Origin: Panaeolus papilionaceus
Lineage: Eukaryota > Basidiomycota > Agaricomycetes > Agaricales
Length of the DNA: 64,000 nt
Direction: 5' to 3'
Assembly: GCA_015501605.1 (NCBI GenBank)
Contig: JADNRZ010000001.1
Location: 1,426,001 to 1,490,000 of the forward strand
In this document: in pieces, positions 11,376 to 23,318 of the stretch
Position numbering within the stretch: position 1 is the first letter of the stretch
Layout of the letters: every line of letters starts with the position of its first letter
Translations under genes and position numbers: made by a program
Notes under the pieces: model-generated
What the model saw: the letters and a program-made list of their open reading frames with translations, nothing else
The model's database searches: none
What the model was told of the DNA's origin: nothing

Positions 11376-13510
11376 TCACTCCTCGCAATGACTTAGGATC
11401 AACGAGACTGCCTTTTCGGATCGCGGTACAATTGAGCATCGAAAAGGTGTCGGGTGGCTATATCGAAATAAAAGCGGTCAATATGATTCTTTACAACGAA
11501 GGTTCTATCTTGTCGCATACCTTATGGTGCCTTGGGTGTAGTCATGGACAGGCTCAATAACGACGCCATTTTCAACGCATTTTGTGATGTTGAATACTGC
11601 TAGCACTGTGGCACAAGTTATGAAGATCGAGGCATCTGCAAGATGGGACCCTAGAGATTGATTAGGAAATATCAAGAAATCCATCGAGAAAGTCCCACCT
11701 GGACAAGACCTAGAGCAAGGATGAGAAATAGCCCAGGATGCCCGACATAAACGAAGCACACTTACCTCCTCCCGAACCCGAAGCATACCTCCCGAATATC
11801 ACGCTCGGGTTTTCGTCCCTCAGAGCCCAGGAAGCGACTCGGGTCAAATTCGAACGGACGTGCATAAACCTTGGGGTCATGGGCGAATTTCCTGTGACGT
11901 GCAGTGCCGTTGGAACACCTTGAGAAATAACATGAAAATTGTACTCACCATACGTTGGGTATTACGAGTGCACCCTTGGGAATGAAATAACCGTCATGGA
12001 TGTCATCTTGCATGACCCGATGTGGAACGGCTAACCCAAAGTTAAGCGGGTGAATTTGAGAGATGTTGAATGCAGCAACAGACTAACCTGTGGGTGTCAC
12101 GGTATGCCACCGTAAAACCTCCAGCACGACGGCATTGATGTAAGGGAGGTAAGGACGATCAGCGAATGTTGGTAACCGGTCGTTTCCAACCACTCGGTCA
12201 ATTTCTTCCTGGGCTTTAGCAAGAACATCAGGGTGTAACGCTATCCCTAGGAAAAAAGAGTAAAGCGCGGAGACGGTCTTCGAAGCAATCGTTAGTCCCA
12301 AGCAGAAACTATAGAATGGTCTTTCTCACAGTATCGGCGGCACCTAACCATGGTAATCAATTTCGTTAGTCATCTTGGATTCCGGTTAGCAATAGCGCAG
12401 GAAACAACCTACCGGAATACAAACTTGCAGCACACCATTTCAAATCGAAGTCTTCCTCCGCGTTAAGTACTTTGCCCTCCAATAGAGTCGAACAGAAGGA
12501 GACACGAGCAGTACCCGTAGCCTGAGTTGGTTGTAAAGACGCGATCAATCGAGCTCAAAAGCCAATCACTTACTACTTGTTCCTTTACAAAATTATACGG
12601 CGCCTCGACCATCTCTAGCAGTGTAGAAGACCATTCGCGGGCCGTTAGCTGAAAGCCTGCTCCCGGGAACGAACAAGGCAAGTGGCGCACTAAAGTCCTC
12701 GAGTAAGCTTTGTGTAGTATAATGATAGAAACCATCGTACAAGCCGGAATCAGATCGACGAGAAATCCGCCTGGTGCGGTAGCGAGAGAAAACTGTTCAG
12801 TAGCCTTATCGGCGATATTCACAAATGGGTCGCAGTGGGGCTGAACTTCATATCCATGCGAAATGCGGAGAATGACAGCTCCGGCCGTTCTACATGATGT
12901 GTTAGTGCAAGAGGGTCGTATGATCAGAAATTGACCTACCTGCGAACATGAGCTGCGAGATCCTCTGGTTTCTTCACGAGCTGTCGGAGAAAGGCCTTTG
13001 CTTCGAACTCCTCACTGGGATAGAATCGCTTGATGGATGCATGTGTACCGATCAGCCTATAGAACAGACGCCTATATCTTCGAAAACGTTCTCCATACGG
13101 TAAAAGCACCAGGGTATTCTTCCAGCCTACGAGCTCTCCTCCCATTTGCAGGATTGGACGATCCGAGTAAATACCGCTTTTCTTATCGAGCATGTCTATG
13201 GCAGCCTGAGCTGAATTGATGATGATAAGAGGCTGGCCAAGAACAGTCACAGAACACATATCCCCTACTTCAAGCTAAGCACGCGACTCCGAATAAAGGC
13301 AACCAGCTTACCGAATGTCTCTCCCCACTGCGCAAATTTCAACCACTCCTTCTCAGTCGGCATATCCAGGATGTTGCCAATGAGTGGAAGACCCCTGGGA
13401 CCAGGTGGAAGAGGTGGATTCGACTTGAAGAACCTGATGATGGTCTGCACGATAAATAAAATGACGAAGAATAGGACGACCTTCGCCAACACCACGCAGC
13501 TGCTAAGCAT
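11376..13510 (-). CDS. Cytochrome P450 monooxygenase (basidiomycete microsomal type)
   Basis: Heme-thiolate oxygenase anchored in the ER. The start is chosen at 13510 (MLSSCVVLAK...), directly before a hydrophobic anchor; an upstream in-frame ATG at 13558 would add 16 residues. Landmarks in order: proline hinge PPLPPGPRGLPLIGN, C-helix region YGERFRRYRRLF, I-helix oxygen-binding motif GAADTTVSALYSFF (formed across an intron), K-helix EVLRWHTVTP with the ExxR pair, FEFDPSRFLG, and the heme loop FGFGRRSCPG. The loop is assembled from three exons and has the Cys ligand. The C-terminus SHPTPFRCSIVPRSEKA is typical of the CYP64-like P450s abundant in Agaricomycetes. All key residues are present, so the gene looks intact despite about ten introns. 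The substrate cannot be predicted, and no biosynthetic cluster surrounds it. Confidence 0.9.
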
Positions 13511-14858
13511 CGTAAATAAATGTGGACCTAGGGAAGAAAATAAAAGATTGACCAGCACAGCGATGGAGGACCATTCGCTTAAATAAGTTTATCAAAAGAG
13601 GTACCACCAACGTAGGATCAAACCTGATTCGGTCGACGGGACGAAATGAGTGTACTTCTCATAGATCGCGCTCAAATTGACGAAAGAAGGCCGCGGTTGA
13701 GTAATTGCGTTGCTACTTATAGATCCTCGAAGGCCACGAGGTAGCGACAGACATCGCATTTGTTTTGGTTACCTTTCAAAGAAGGACGTGTTAGGAAGTC
13801 GTTTACTTGATTCAAGCAACATGATGGACCTACTCATCGCTGCTATGCTGCCCTGAGAAGTTCAGTTTCACCCTGTAAACATCGCATTTCCTCCCTTGGC
13901 TTCAATGGTGCGAATCCATCAAAATCGACCCACGATGCGAAGTACTAGCGCCTCATTTACTCTTGGGGAGCGTCAAGGGAAATCTGACGAAGGGCCTCAA
14001 GTTTTGCAAGAAGTTCGATTCACAGTTCGAAACGTGCTGTCAATATTCGATCTGTGGGTGGGTATTTAGCATTGTCGGTGAGACCAAGTTTCGATGACAA
14101 GCGAGGCCTTTTTCCATGATCCATGCTCGAATACAGCTGTCATGTTCGTACCTGGCAGCCCTGAGAGAACTGTAATACGATTCGAGGGCAGATTCATGTA
14201 ATGGTATGCTAGAAGCTGCCACAACTTTACATGTCATTGTCGAAGGCGGCACGGAGAGCTTGATTTGCGGGACATTATCTTTAGGATCGTGGTCAATTTC
14301 AGAACGAATGACTGCTTTGATCATTGTTATATTGACACCCAGACGAGGGTGCGCCCCGCCTCAGGAAATTTGGGGTATCAGTGAGGATAATCATTATGAC
14401 GAGGAAATTCTTGTGAGGTTTGGGGGACCGCTCGACCTGTTAGAGTTACAAAGAAGCAACTTGGTTGGCAACTCGAACATCAAATATAGAATGACAGAGA
14501 TCTTAGGAGAGAAAAAGTAGGTTATACAGGTTGGTTTCATATAATACAACAAAGCATATCCAGGATCCGTCAGACAAAGTGTTTGTAGAAATTATCGTCA
14601 AGAGGTACCTCCGGGCGGTAGTATCCCGCCTCATCAGAATGGTTAGATTTCACAGCAACGTCGAAGGTGCGACGGCGTGTGCGCGAGTCAAATTAGGCTA
14701 TTGCGGACTGTAATTGAACGGTTCAGTAAGAAAAAGCACTCGAAATTAAAAGGTCTTCAGACCTCAGGGTCTGATACCGTATCGATACCACCACGCATTC
14801 GTTGATCTCGGACCAGTTCATGCATCGTGTCGATTTTGATCGAAATGTTCGTAGACCT
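13511..14858. other. Gene-poor stretch between P450 and DUF6534 gene
   Basis: About 1.35 kb with only short frames on both strands (for example minus 14040-14324 and plus 14206-14520), none with family features. It should contain the P450 promoter next to 13511-13700. I see no transposon ends or tRNA. Confidence 0.45.
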
Positions 14859-16838
14859 CTATACAATAAGTCTGTCATTCAAGTTAGAGTTTTCTGAAGA
14901 TCTCACAGTTGAAGAGATGTTTCGAGGTCCGCTTGCGCTCTTCGAAGTACTTTGGAGGGAAAACGACAACTCGTCGCTGTGCTCGCCGAGACCCCTGATG
15001 CTCTGACGAGCATTCAAGGTGGCGAGAACAGAGTTGCTGTAGACTGTAGAGCAGAAAGTGATATGTCAAGAATTCTGATAGAACTGGAGAATTAACACTG
15101 ACGGCGTCCAAGACAGAAGTAGAACGCGACGTAGATGAGAGTGTGACCCGACGCAAGAATCTAGCAGGGCAGACCAAACATTTGGGTAAGTCAGTTCCCT
15201 TAAGGGAGCCTAGCAGGGCGCGCACCGAAATCATGGATGCAACGGCACATATGCTGGTCAACAAACCTGTACTGACAGTGAAGGTGATCTATAGAGCAAC
15301 ACATGGTCACCTTTAAGATGCAACACTAGAAGAAGGCTTAAAATTCAACTCGCCAATGTACTAATCATGGTATCCGACCTGGGCATGTGTCAGAGATGGT
15401 AACTAGTGTGAGAATATTCCAAGCTCACTTCTTAAAGCCAGTCCGAGATCGGTGTAGGAAGAAAAGCAAGGCCGCGGTGATGAGAACGTCAGCTGCAGCT
15501 CCTAAGAGATTCACTGCCATAGAAAGCCCCTAAGAGAAAGTTAAAACGTAAATCAGCCGACACGAACAAGTTAGCTAACCTTTAATCCTTCCAACTCCAC
15601 CCAAGTGGTGAGCCTCATTCTAAGGTGGTTGTCTGTAAATCAACCTAGCTTAAATACACGGACTGGCTACTTACGATCGGGCTGTGAAGGCTGAAAGACT
15701 TATGGATGAATATTTGAGCATAAGGTAAAATGGTCGACTTACCAACAGAACAACCTTTGGCATCGGTCAGTCTTGAAAACGGCAGAGCAAAAGAAGATGA
15801 GGAGCACTAGCGACTCACCGAAGCCAGCAACAATAAAGCCAGACTGAAATCGATATCTCAGGCGCCACGTCCGTCAATGATGAAGAATAACGTACCACCA
15901 TAGCCGTCAAGGGGACATTGTTATTGCTGACTACAAAAGCACATCAGTCGGAAGTTTTATGTCACTGGAAGAGGTTTACTAACGTCTCCAAACGCGCAGA
16001 GCCAGAAACCTTAATATAAACCAGTCAGAAGCGGTAGAATAGAGGAGACGCCCAACACACCCTTGAACCAGAAGTCCTATCAGGCCCTGCAAACATTCAG
16101 CTCGACATGGTGCCCAGCAGAACCATATAAGACTCACGTTGAAGAGAACCTCCAACTGCACCTCCAGGTTAAGCGTCATACAGTACTCCTGAAATTTAAT
16201 GCTTACCAGGATGCTCCTAACGTAGTGATAAGCAACGGATAGAAATTTGCAATCAGGCATCGACATACCACACCATCCGAGAGAGACTATCGGGATTGTT
16301 GTAATTCGTCACAACATAATGATAAACTAAATGACGGGCGTCAGTTGATAGCACGGGTCGGTAGCGAATACTGTACGTGTATGTGAAATCAGGGCTTGAT
16401 GGATGGTCTCGAATATCCAGACTGCCGAAACCTAAAGCAGGTTGTAAGTTGGGCGCTTGGTTGATGGTTTCTGGGCAAGGATACAAACAAGGGCTTTGAT
16501 ATACCAAACATCCTAAATGATGTTGGAACATGTTAACATCGTGGTAAAAAAGGGATACATACCTGCGGGTATTTGAAGAAATAATACCATGTCTGCACAA
16601 AAGACACTTGGACGGTTTAGCTACAGGTTGGTTCGAGTTTCTGGTAATATCTACAATACCTCCATACAACCTGAAAGCACTAGTCAGTGAACGAGGTCTT
16701 CACGCACAAGTCGAGGACCTACATGGCAGCAAAGATGACCCCAATCAAGGCTGCTCCCATTCTACAAAAATAATGAGAACTGCGCTGTTTTCATTGTATA
16801 TGTGAAGAGCAAGGTACTGACGTGCTGTCAACCGGCAT
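14859..16838 (-). CDS. DUF6534-type multi-spanning membrane protein
   Basis: Agaricomycete membrane protein with the DUF6534 C-terminal domain; function unknown. The gene is broken into about twelve short exons, so single frames look meaningless. Joined from the minus strand it reads MPVDST, then MGAALIGVIFAAMLYG, VSFVQTWYYFFKYPQ, VTNYNNPDSLSRMVWSI, LEVLFNGLIGLLVQG, FLALRVWRLSNNNVPLTAM, then the hallmark MAVNLLGAAADVLITAALLF with FLHRSRTGFKK, LLTSICAVASMIS, and LNARQSIRGLGEHSDELSFS. It ends in a short polar tail. About seven hydrophobic segments are expected, as in the family. Start and stop are well supported; some middle exon borders are approximate. These proteins form large expanded families, often differing between strains. 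Confidence 0.78.
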
Positions 16839-18352
16839 ATTGGCGTGCTCCGTGGTCAAACAAATTTCGTCGGTGTGGGGATGGGCAGAGTTCTCTCCAC
16901 GGAGAACTTAAGACCTTATGAGGTGGCGTGTTGTTGGCGTTTAGAGACAATGCAAAGGGAGGGTACAAAACAAAGACCAGGAGTTCGTTGACTAAACTTA
17001 CTCAAAGAACGTAGCTTTGCATACGGAGGGCAGGAATCCGTTCCGCCTTTCTCTTCTGAACGAGAAAAGAGGTTGTGCATCATCCTCATCCTCCGGAATC
17101 TTCGACTGCGAGAATATGAATGGACATTGTCGGTTATAGACGAGAGCCCATAATCTTGTATGGTCCGAAGCGGCAATTCTAATGCCAAAGATTGGTAAGA
17201 ACAGCACCGGGACGACCTTAGTGCGAGCTCGACACGTAAACCGCGTTTGGAAATGTGAATCTAGTTTCTTAATAGAAAGCGTTACATCAGCTTGTGGATT
17301 CTTGACCTCTCATGCGGCTGATGTCTGTTACTTACTAGTTACCTAAACTTGTTCTAGTCGAAAACAACCTTGTCTGTCGAGGGCAACCGGCCGAGCATTG
17401 AGTGATAGCCATGTTCACCAAGGTTCCGTAGAGACGCTAGGCTTTGTGTAAAGCATACGACCTCAAAATATCAGTTGTGAGAGAACGGGACTTCGCGAAA
17501 TGGGCTTCCAGCAGATCTACGTTGACAAAGGTCGAGTGAGGGTGGTTCTCGTGTAAGCTGCCAGAGAATTTCCAGAACCATTTCCTGTTCTGTCCATAAT
17601 TCAATCCAAACTCAACCACCATAACGAGTAGATATTCTCTGCTCTGCATCCGCCGGTGTCCGTGCTGTATAGAGTTCTCATAGTTTCAACATGTTGACTC
17701 ACATTTTTTTTGGTCCGACCACAGGCGGCTTTTTGAAGTCAAAAGTTCCATGAGGCAGATAACTTGGGGGCCACTGAGAATCCTGGACCTAGAAGAATCC
17801 ATAAAGCTGATAGAAGCGCCAGCTTGGTTAAGAGTACGATCTTTCTATCGAGTTCGCTAGACGCAAGTGGTGATGGTCGGAGCTAATAAAGAAAAAAAAA
17901 GTCTAACTCTGAGCAGGAACGTACAAAACGCCACAAAAACATCCCCATAAAGAAAACATTCTCTTATCTGGAATATCAATAATAAACCACCGTGTTAGGC
18001 GATGTTGCTTTCACAGTGAGAGTACTTAGGCACTCAATTAAAAGAAATTTGCAACTCACCATCACCATCGCTCTCAAGTTCAATCAGTTCTCCGGGGTTT
18101 CAACTTCAAAGTTGCGCCAACCTACAACCGGATATACCAATGAAACCATGTAATAAGAGCCAAAATTAAAGAAACACAATCAGATAAATTACAGAGACTA
18201 GAAAAAAACGTCTGCGACGAAAAAAGATAAGGATGGCAATACAAGTCAGAAGGGTACTGTAATAAAGTAGGACAGTTGAGACGGAACGAATGCAAAGTCT
18301 CTTGTATGTCAATGTAGGGGTTGATGAGGCAAAAACAGGAGGTAGGAGCCCG
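16839..18352. other. Gene-poor stretch with possible unrecognised minus-strand exons
   Basis: Two minus-strand frames look more protein-like than background. One at about 17210-16999 (ALVYNRQCPFIFSQSKIPED, ending at a GTAAGT-type donor) and one at 17649-17437 (FGLNYGQNRKWFWKFSGSL and VNVDLLEAHFAKSRSLTTD, ending in a stop). I could not join them to each other or to a known family. They may be a degenerate gene, or exons of a gene I do not recognise. Confidence 0.3.
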
Positions 18353-20416
18353 TTAATCAGCGTACAGAACATGTTTGTCCGTACCATCCATCCAAGCGCG
18401 CAGCTCGTCGTTGTTATCCAAGCCAACAAACGTGTTCGTCATGCTATCCCGGTATCGCAATTTGGCGACTTCTCCACCTAACCGCGCCTGCACTTTGTCC
18501 ATCAGTTCCATGTGAGTAACTTTTGGATGAACACGAATTGCAATTAAATCGTCAGCCACCCGGTCGAAAATTTTAATTTTGACAAAGGCGGTCTGTGGGT
18601 TGGCGGCAGATATTGGCGGCGTATTGATGTTCGTCGTGGCAGTGGATTGAGATCTTGAGCGTGACATCATTTGGGAGGTTCGGAAGGAGGAATCTGTTGA
18701 GGGCGTCGAGACATGGTTAGACTGATAGCCACTATCATGCCATCGCGAGCTTGACTGTGATTGACTGTGATGATGACCGTTGTGTGGCTGGGGAGAGTTA
18801 TTGTTATCACGGTAGTGCGGAGAATGAGATCTCGTGTTGGATTGATTAAACGAAGAAGAAGAACCAGCCCGTTGGTGACTTTGGGAATAAGACTGGGGTT
18901 TAAGGTTGTCTTCGTGTTGCTGGCCTCCCTGGTAGTAAGGACGTCTATCAGTCATAGATGATTTTGATGACTGGTCATATCTATGGTCTTCATAGTCAGA
19001 TCCGTCGCTGTGGTGACCATCTTGAAGGCTCATTCGCGACATTTGGTCCTGAACTGCATACTCATCGTTCCCGTAAATATCGTCAGGGTTTTCGCTGTCA
19101 TCTAGCGCCTGTAATTCCCGCGCACGGGGCTCCCCATCATTCTCGACGTCTCCTGGTTTGAGAGCCAGAAATTTGCGAACGATAATGTGCTCTAGGATAT
19201 ATCTCCCTCCTGTTTGGCTGAGATTACAGAGCGAATGAATATATTCGTCCAATTCACTTCTTCGTGTTGCGGTTAGTGCATGATCTACGTTTTGAGCAGG
19301 ACCAGGCATATACGGTAGAGTACGAGGTTCTGGGGGTTGCCGTCCAGCTTCACGAGGGAATGACTCTAGTAGAGAAACTTGGAAGTCGTAAAAGTCGTTG
19401 TATACGCGGAAGAGGATCAATTGCTTCGATGGGGGTAGATTAGAGCCCGGACGCCCATAAGGTTGGAAAGTTGCGTTAATCCGGAACCAGTATTCGTTCA
19501 TTTCGTAATGAAACGAGACGACATCCGCGGAAAGAAGGATGCCTTCAGGCAGAGGATCTGGAGAAGGAGGTTCGGCTGGCTCCTGGGGAGGGGGAATAGG
19601 TTGTGTAGGTGTAGGGGGAACAACTGCTGATGGGGGATCGATATTTCCTAGAGGTATACTATTCTGCTTGTAGTTGATCATGGTGCGCTTCCACTCTTCA
19701 ACCTTTGGAAGTTCACCCCTATCCATGAGGCCTTCTATGTCAGGAATAGGTTTCCCAGTTGCAGGATCATGTATCTCAACGAAGGAAACAGGTATCAAGC
19801 CAGGACGGCCTAGGCGACCGATTGGTTTAGCGACGAACCATTCACGATTGGATTGGGCGACAATAGCGATAGCATCTCCACGTTTAGCATCTAGTTCATC
19901 TGGACGTTCTGCCATGAAATCATGCAGAACAATGGCGTAAAAAGCGGCAGGTTTAGAAGTTGGTCCTTGTGGTAGTTGAATTGGTGATATGGGGGATGTC
20001 AATGAAGAAGGAGCACGAGGGGCAGGCTGAGATGCACGATTTCTATGATTGAAATAATCAGAATCGATATGGTTAGATATGAATATTAAGGCGAGTGCTT
20101 ACGGCCCCGCATTTTTTCCAAATTCTTCGAACATGGATCGAGGAACAATACCTCGAGCGCCTGTGACTGGGTTATGGGCTTCATACCAATCTGCGACCAC
20201 TTCACTATCTTTCAGAACGTAGAAGAAGTCGCCTTTAGTGAAGGACAATTCCTGTGGTGCCTGTGATTTGTAACTTGAAAGAGCACGAATGACCTTCTGT
20301 GGTGGTAAGATAGCGGATGGAGGCTTTGAGATTGACGGAATGGGTAGAGGGGTAGATATCTGAGGACGAGAACTGGATTCTCTATTACTGTTAAGTGACT
20401 TGCGTAATGATTTCAT
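18353..20416 (-). CDS. BEM1: Bem1/Scd2 polarity scaffold (SH3-SH3-PX-PB1)
   Basis: Scaffold that links activated Cdc42, its exchange factor Cdc24 and PAK kinases at sites of polarised growth. Two exons (20416-20103 and 20042-18353) give 667 residues. Domains in order: SH3-1 at about 40-100 (VIRALSSYKSQAPQELSFTK, with GDFFYVL), SH3-2 at about 130-190 (FYAIVLHDFMAERPDELDAK), and PX at about 270-400 (FRINATFQPYG, LILFRVYNDFYDFQVSLLES). A Ser/Gln/His-rich linker follows, then a C-terminal PB1 domain (about 580-667: FVKIKIFDRVADDLIAIRVH, LRYRDS, DNNDELRAWMDG), the part that binds Cdc24. The start is MKSLRKSL at 20416; the frame stays open upstream to 20533, but that part is low complexity. Family and domain order fit exactly. 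Confidence 0.95.
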
Positions 20417-21314
20417 GATAGTCGACCAGAAAGAAGAATAATAAAAGAAAAAGAAGGGAAAAAAGAAAAAAAGAAAGAAAGGCGAAAGAAGTATAACAAG
20501 GTTTAAAGGAAGGACCACAGTAAAATGAATCAAGTCAACTTTACAATCAGCAGTAACAAACCACTCTATCTATCACGTGAACTCTTTCAATCATCAAGGC
20601 TTAACTTAGAACTGTTAGTAAACTAATTCCATATTGTATTAGAACATTATTTTATAGTTCGACTGTAAGTAACGATTTATTGCTCCTCAAAAATCATAAA
20701 GTAAATCAAGGATGAATATTTCAACATCCTCTTCACACACATTAGCCCACACTATTCCCACCATAGCAACCAGTTGCATCTTGACATTTGAAAAGCACCC
20801 ACCCCATGCTATGTTTTCCTTAGAGCCACATACTAAAAGTGTCTTCTTTCGTATTTCCTCTTGTTCTGTGTCTCCTTTCTTTCTTATAGAATTTATAAAT
20901 TTAGCACACAAAAGAGACAACTAATGTTCAATAACCCAGCTAACGCATAAAGGAAGCTGTATTCTTCTTCTTTGAATACTTGGGACTGCATGTGTATTGT
21001 CAGCCTGTAATCCACTGCCACGACGACGTCAGTGTGAGATGGTCTATCCAAAAGCAAGGTACTTTCCTCGGCAGCAACGAGGGCATGTCGGGCCCAATCT
21101 ACGTCCAATCAGATAGTAAGTTAGGATACTAGAGATACATACATAAGAGAACGGAATGGTGCTAATATACAATGACACAATAACAAAAATGCAGAAAGTG
21201 GCATGATGCTGGTATAACAATCGAAATGCAACAAATATAGATGGACAAGGCACTGAATGATCAAATGGAAATGTTGAGGAGAGTGAAAGGACTCCGACAA
21301 CGACATACATATAC
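20417..21314. other. Intergenic: BEM1 promoter and 3' flank of upstream gene
   Basis: AT-rich, with a purine-rich tract (about 20424-20490 on the plus strand, pyrimidine-rich on the coding strand) just before the BEM1 start, as is common in fungal promoters. Short frames here are not convincing. Confidence 0.45.
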
Positions 21315-22184
21315 CTATGATGGTGCACAAGGTAAATTCGAGATGTCAGCCGTCCCTTCGACAATCCACGCCAAAGCGTCACAGATCCATTCTTCGCCTT
21401 CCCGCCATTCTTCATCCCATGCCCACTGTCGTACATCAGAAACTGCTCGTCGAATTCGACCCTCGATATTCAGCTGTTCCCACTGCTCCGAATCGTCCGG
21501 GTCTACATAACCCCCTTGCAGTCCCAATAAGTCATAACCCACCAGTTCAGATAGATCCGACGATAATAATGTCCGAGTTGTGCAGTGCTGATGATATAGA
21601 CTCATCATTCGAATAAGAGAAACATATGTTGGCACCCGCCGAGGAACGAGAATGCTTGGGCATCGCGAAGAGGATGTAATGTGAAGCGGCTGTCGTCGTT
21701 CAAGGTCAGAGGGGAGAAGTGTCGAGAAAGAAAGGGGGAATATTGTTATGTGTGATGATGATGAGGGTAAAGTTGAACGGGATATCCGATGGTAAGTTCC
21801 TTTAGCCGCCATGTCACCCTCAGATATCATATGTAGTCTTGAAGGTACGGATAATGGGAGACCAATGTTTGTCAGGATTTCAGAAGCTTTTGCAAGTTTA
21901 TCATCTGGAATAAGATAGAAATAATCCTATAATACCAGGGTCAGCCATGGTCAAGTAGTCAGTGATAAAGAACTCGCCTTGATGACTATTGGTACACCCA
22001 TTCGGCGGTATAGCAAGGCCCCCCATTCGATGGGTTCAATTCCATCATCTTGGAGCGCTTGTAAAGCAACATCGACAACCCAAGCTGGCTCCTCATCGAG
22101 GATAGACTTGCTGAAGAGGTGCGATGGAAAATTTTGGTTAAAGTCGTAAAGTCTCGGTGGACTTGATGAAGGTGTATGCAACAT
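21315..22184 (-). CDS. Conserved fungal protein of unknown function
   Basis: Two exons, 22184-21978 and 21926-21315, give 272 residues. The first reads LYDFNQNFPSHLFSKSILD, then EEPAWVVDVALQALQDDGIE and WGALLYRRMGVPIVIK. The second reads DYFYLIPDDKLAKASEILTN, GLPLSVPSRL, then EGDMAAKGTYHRISRSTLP. The pattern (a predicted helix naming a missing or hidden value, then 'DYFYLIPDDKL') is one I associate with small basidiomycete proteins of unknown role; no catalytic motif is evident. The intron 21977-21927 would use a GC donor (AAG|GCGAGT). A GT donor four bases further in can only keep frame by deleting the DYFYLIP segment. Confidence 0.65.
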
Positions 22185-22308
22185 GGTGGTTAGAAGTTGA
22201 CAATTTGAATTACTCCTTCACTGAAACCCAGATCTGGTGGAGTGAAGTGTGGATGAGTCATCATTTCGGGTCTTTTATTGATGTTCAGGCATTAGACACA
22301 GCCACAAC

Positions 22309-23318
22309 ATGTCGGGCAGAGGCATTGCGATAACCACATCACGCAAAGATCAAGCAATAGCGGCAACTAAGCTTTCTGATGTTCTTGAGGAATTAGGGTG
22401 TCCACATGTATACATCGGGGGCTTTGCATGGGCGTCGCTTGGAAGTAGGCGCCCTACAGAGATAAGTTCCGCTTGTTTTGATTGCAAAGCCCCTATTTAT
22501 CGATCGACGCATTTCTACACGATATAGACGTCCTCATTGAAGTAAATGGCACTGACATTGCTGTCCTTCGTCAACAATTAAAAGAGTTGAATAAACAATT
22601 TGCTTCAGCTGGATTCAAGCTGTATTTCGTTACAGTATGTTTTCATGTTCTTCGCAGCTGTTCAGCTCTCTGGCTCATCACTTAACTGTGACATGCCTCA
22701 TTGTAGGAACCCCTTGGCGGCCATACTGGAGATGAGGTTATTCGCACAAGTCAAAACAACGTCATGATAGAGACTCTGATTGCGGGTGAGCTTGGGCTCC
22801 CAAAAGTTGCGGGTCCGATCCACGAAGTGACTCTTGAACTGGGAAAATGTACGTCTTTACAACTACATTGTACAGTTAACCTAGCATATAATGATATTGA
22901 TGCGATAAATGCCACTCAAGCAATCAAGATACTTCATCCCGGGGTCCTCATTTTGACCAAAATGAAGCGATGGTACAACAGTTTAGAATCCACACGACCA
23001 AAAACAGTGATCAAGACGAACTCTGATCGTCGGGACCTCGATTATCTCACCTTATGGCTACAGGAGAATAACATGACCATAGAACTCGAAGAATATCAGG
23101 GTAAAACCAAAGAGGACCTCCTGGTATTCGTCAGAAAGTATCGCGAGGTACTTTCAGGGAATGTAGAATTGGAGGAAGCGCTGAAGGCGGTCATCAAACC
23201 CATGGATTGGGACCTTCTCAACGATGTGGCGAGGGTAGATTCACAGGACAGAAGTGGCCCTGATTCAGCAGTACAGGAGATTGACTCGACAAATGTCGAA
23301 GTTGTCACAGCCAACTAA
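22309..23318 (+). CDS. Nucleotidyltransferase-fold protein
   Basis: Predicted 280-residue protein with the minimal nucleotidyltransferase (NTase, pol-beta-like) core. Exons 22309-22461, 22521-22634, 22707-22848 and 22885-23318 close in frame. The core reads YIGGFAWASLGSRRPTE and then DIDVLIE: the GG...G(S)xxRxTxDhDh arrangement in which the Asp pair binds metal. Between the two pieces lies a 59-nt intron that must have AT...AC ends to give this motif. The rest has a middle part (GHTGDEVIRTSQNNVMIETL) and a C-terminal helical half (PGVLILTKMKRWYNS, DLDYLTLWLQENNMTIELEE). Similar NTase proteins occur as multi-gene families in Agaricomycetes; no substrate is known to me. It lies upstream of and co-directional with NOT3, without operon structure. 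Confidence 0.75.
22462..22520 (+). other. Candidate AT-AC intron
   Basis: The 59-nt gap begins ATAAGTTCCG after ...CCTACAGAG and ends TTTCTACAC before GATATAGAC. Removing it joins RRPTE to DIDVLIE, the catalytic motif. The donor ATAAGT resembles the common GTAAGT with one change, and the ends do not match the U12 consensus (ATATCC), so a U2-type AT-AC intron is the likely class. A GT...AG alternative (22466-22527) also keeps frame but yields TEINVLIE, without the Asp pair. Confidence 0.55.

Noticed and set aside
11350..11500. P450 as a pseudogene because single frames are short
   Set aside because: Splicing by eye restores the I-helix, ExxR, heme loop and C-terminus without stops, so it reads as intact.
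13600..13700. Possible tRNA (GGTTTGATCC resembling a B box on the minus strand)
   Set aside because: No A box or acceptor-stem pairing could be found around it.
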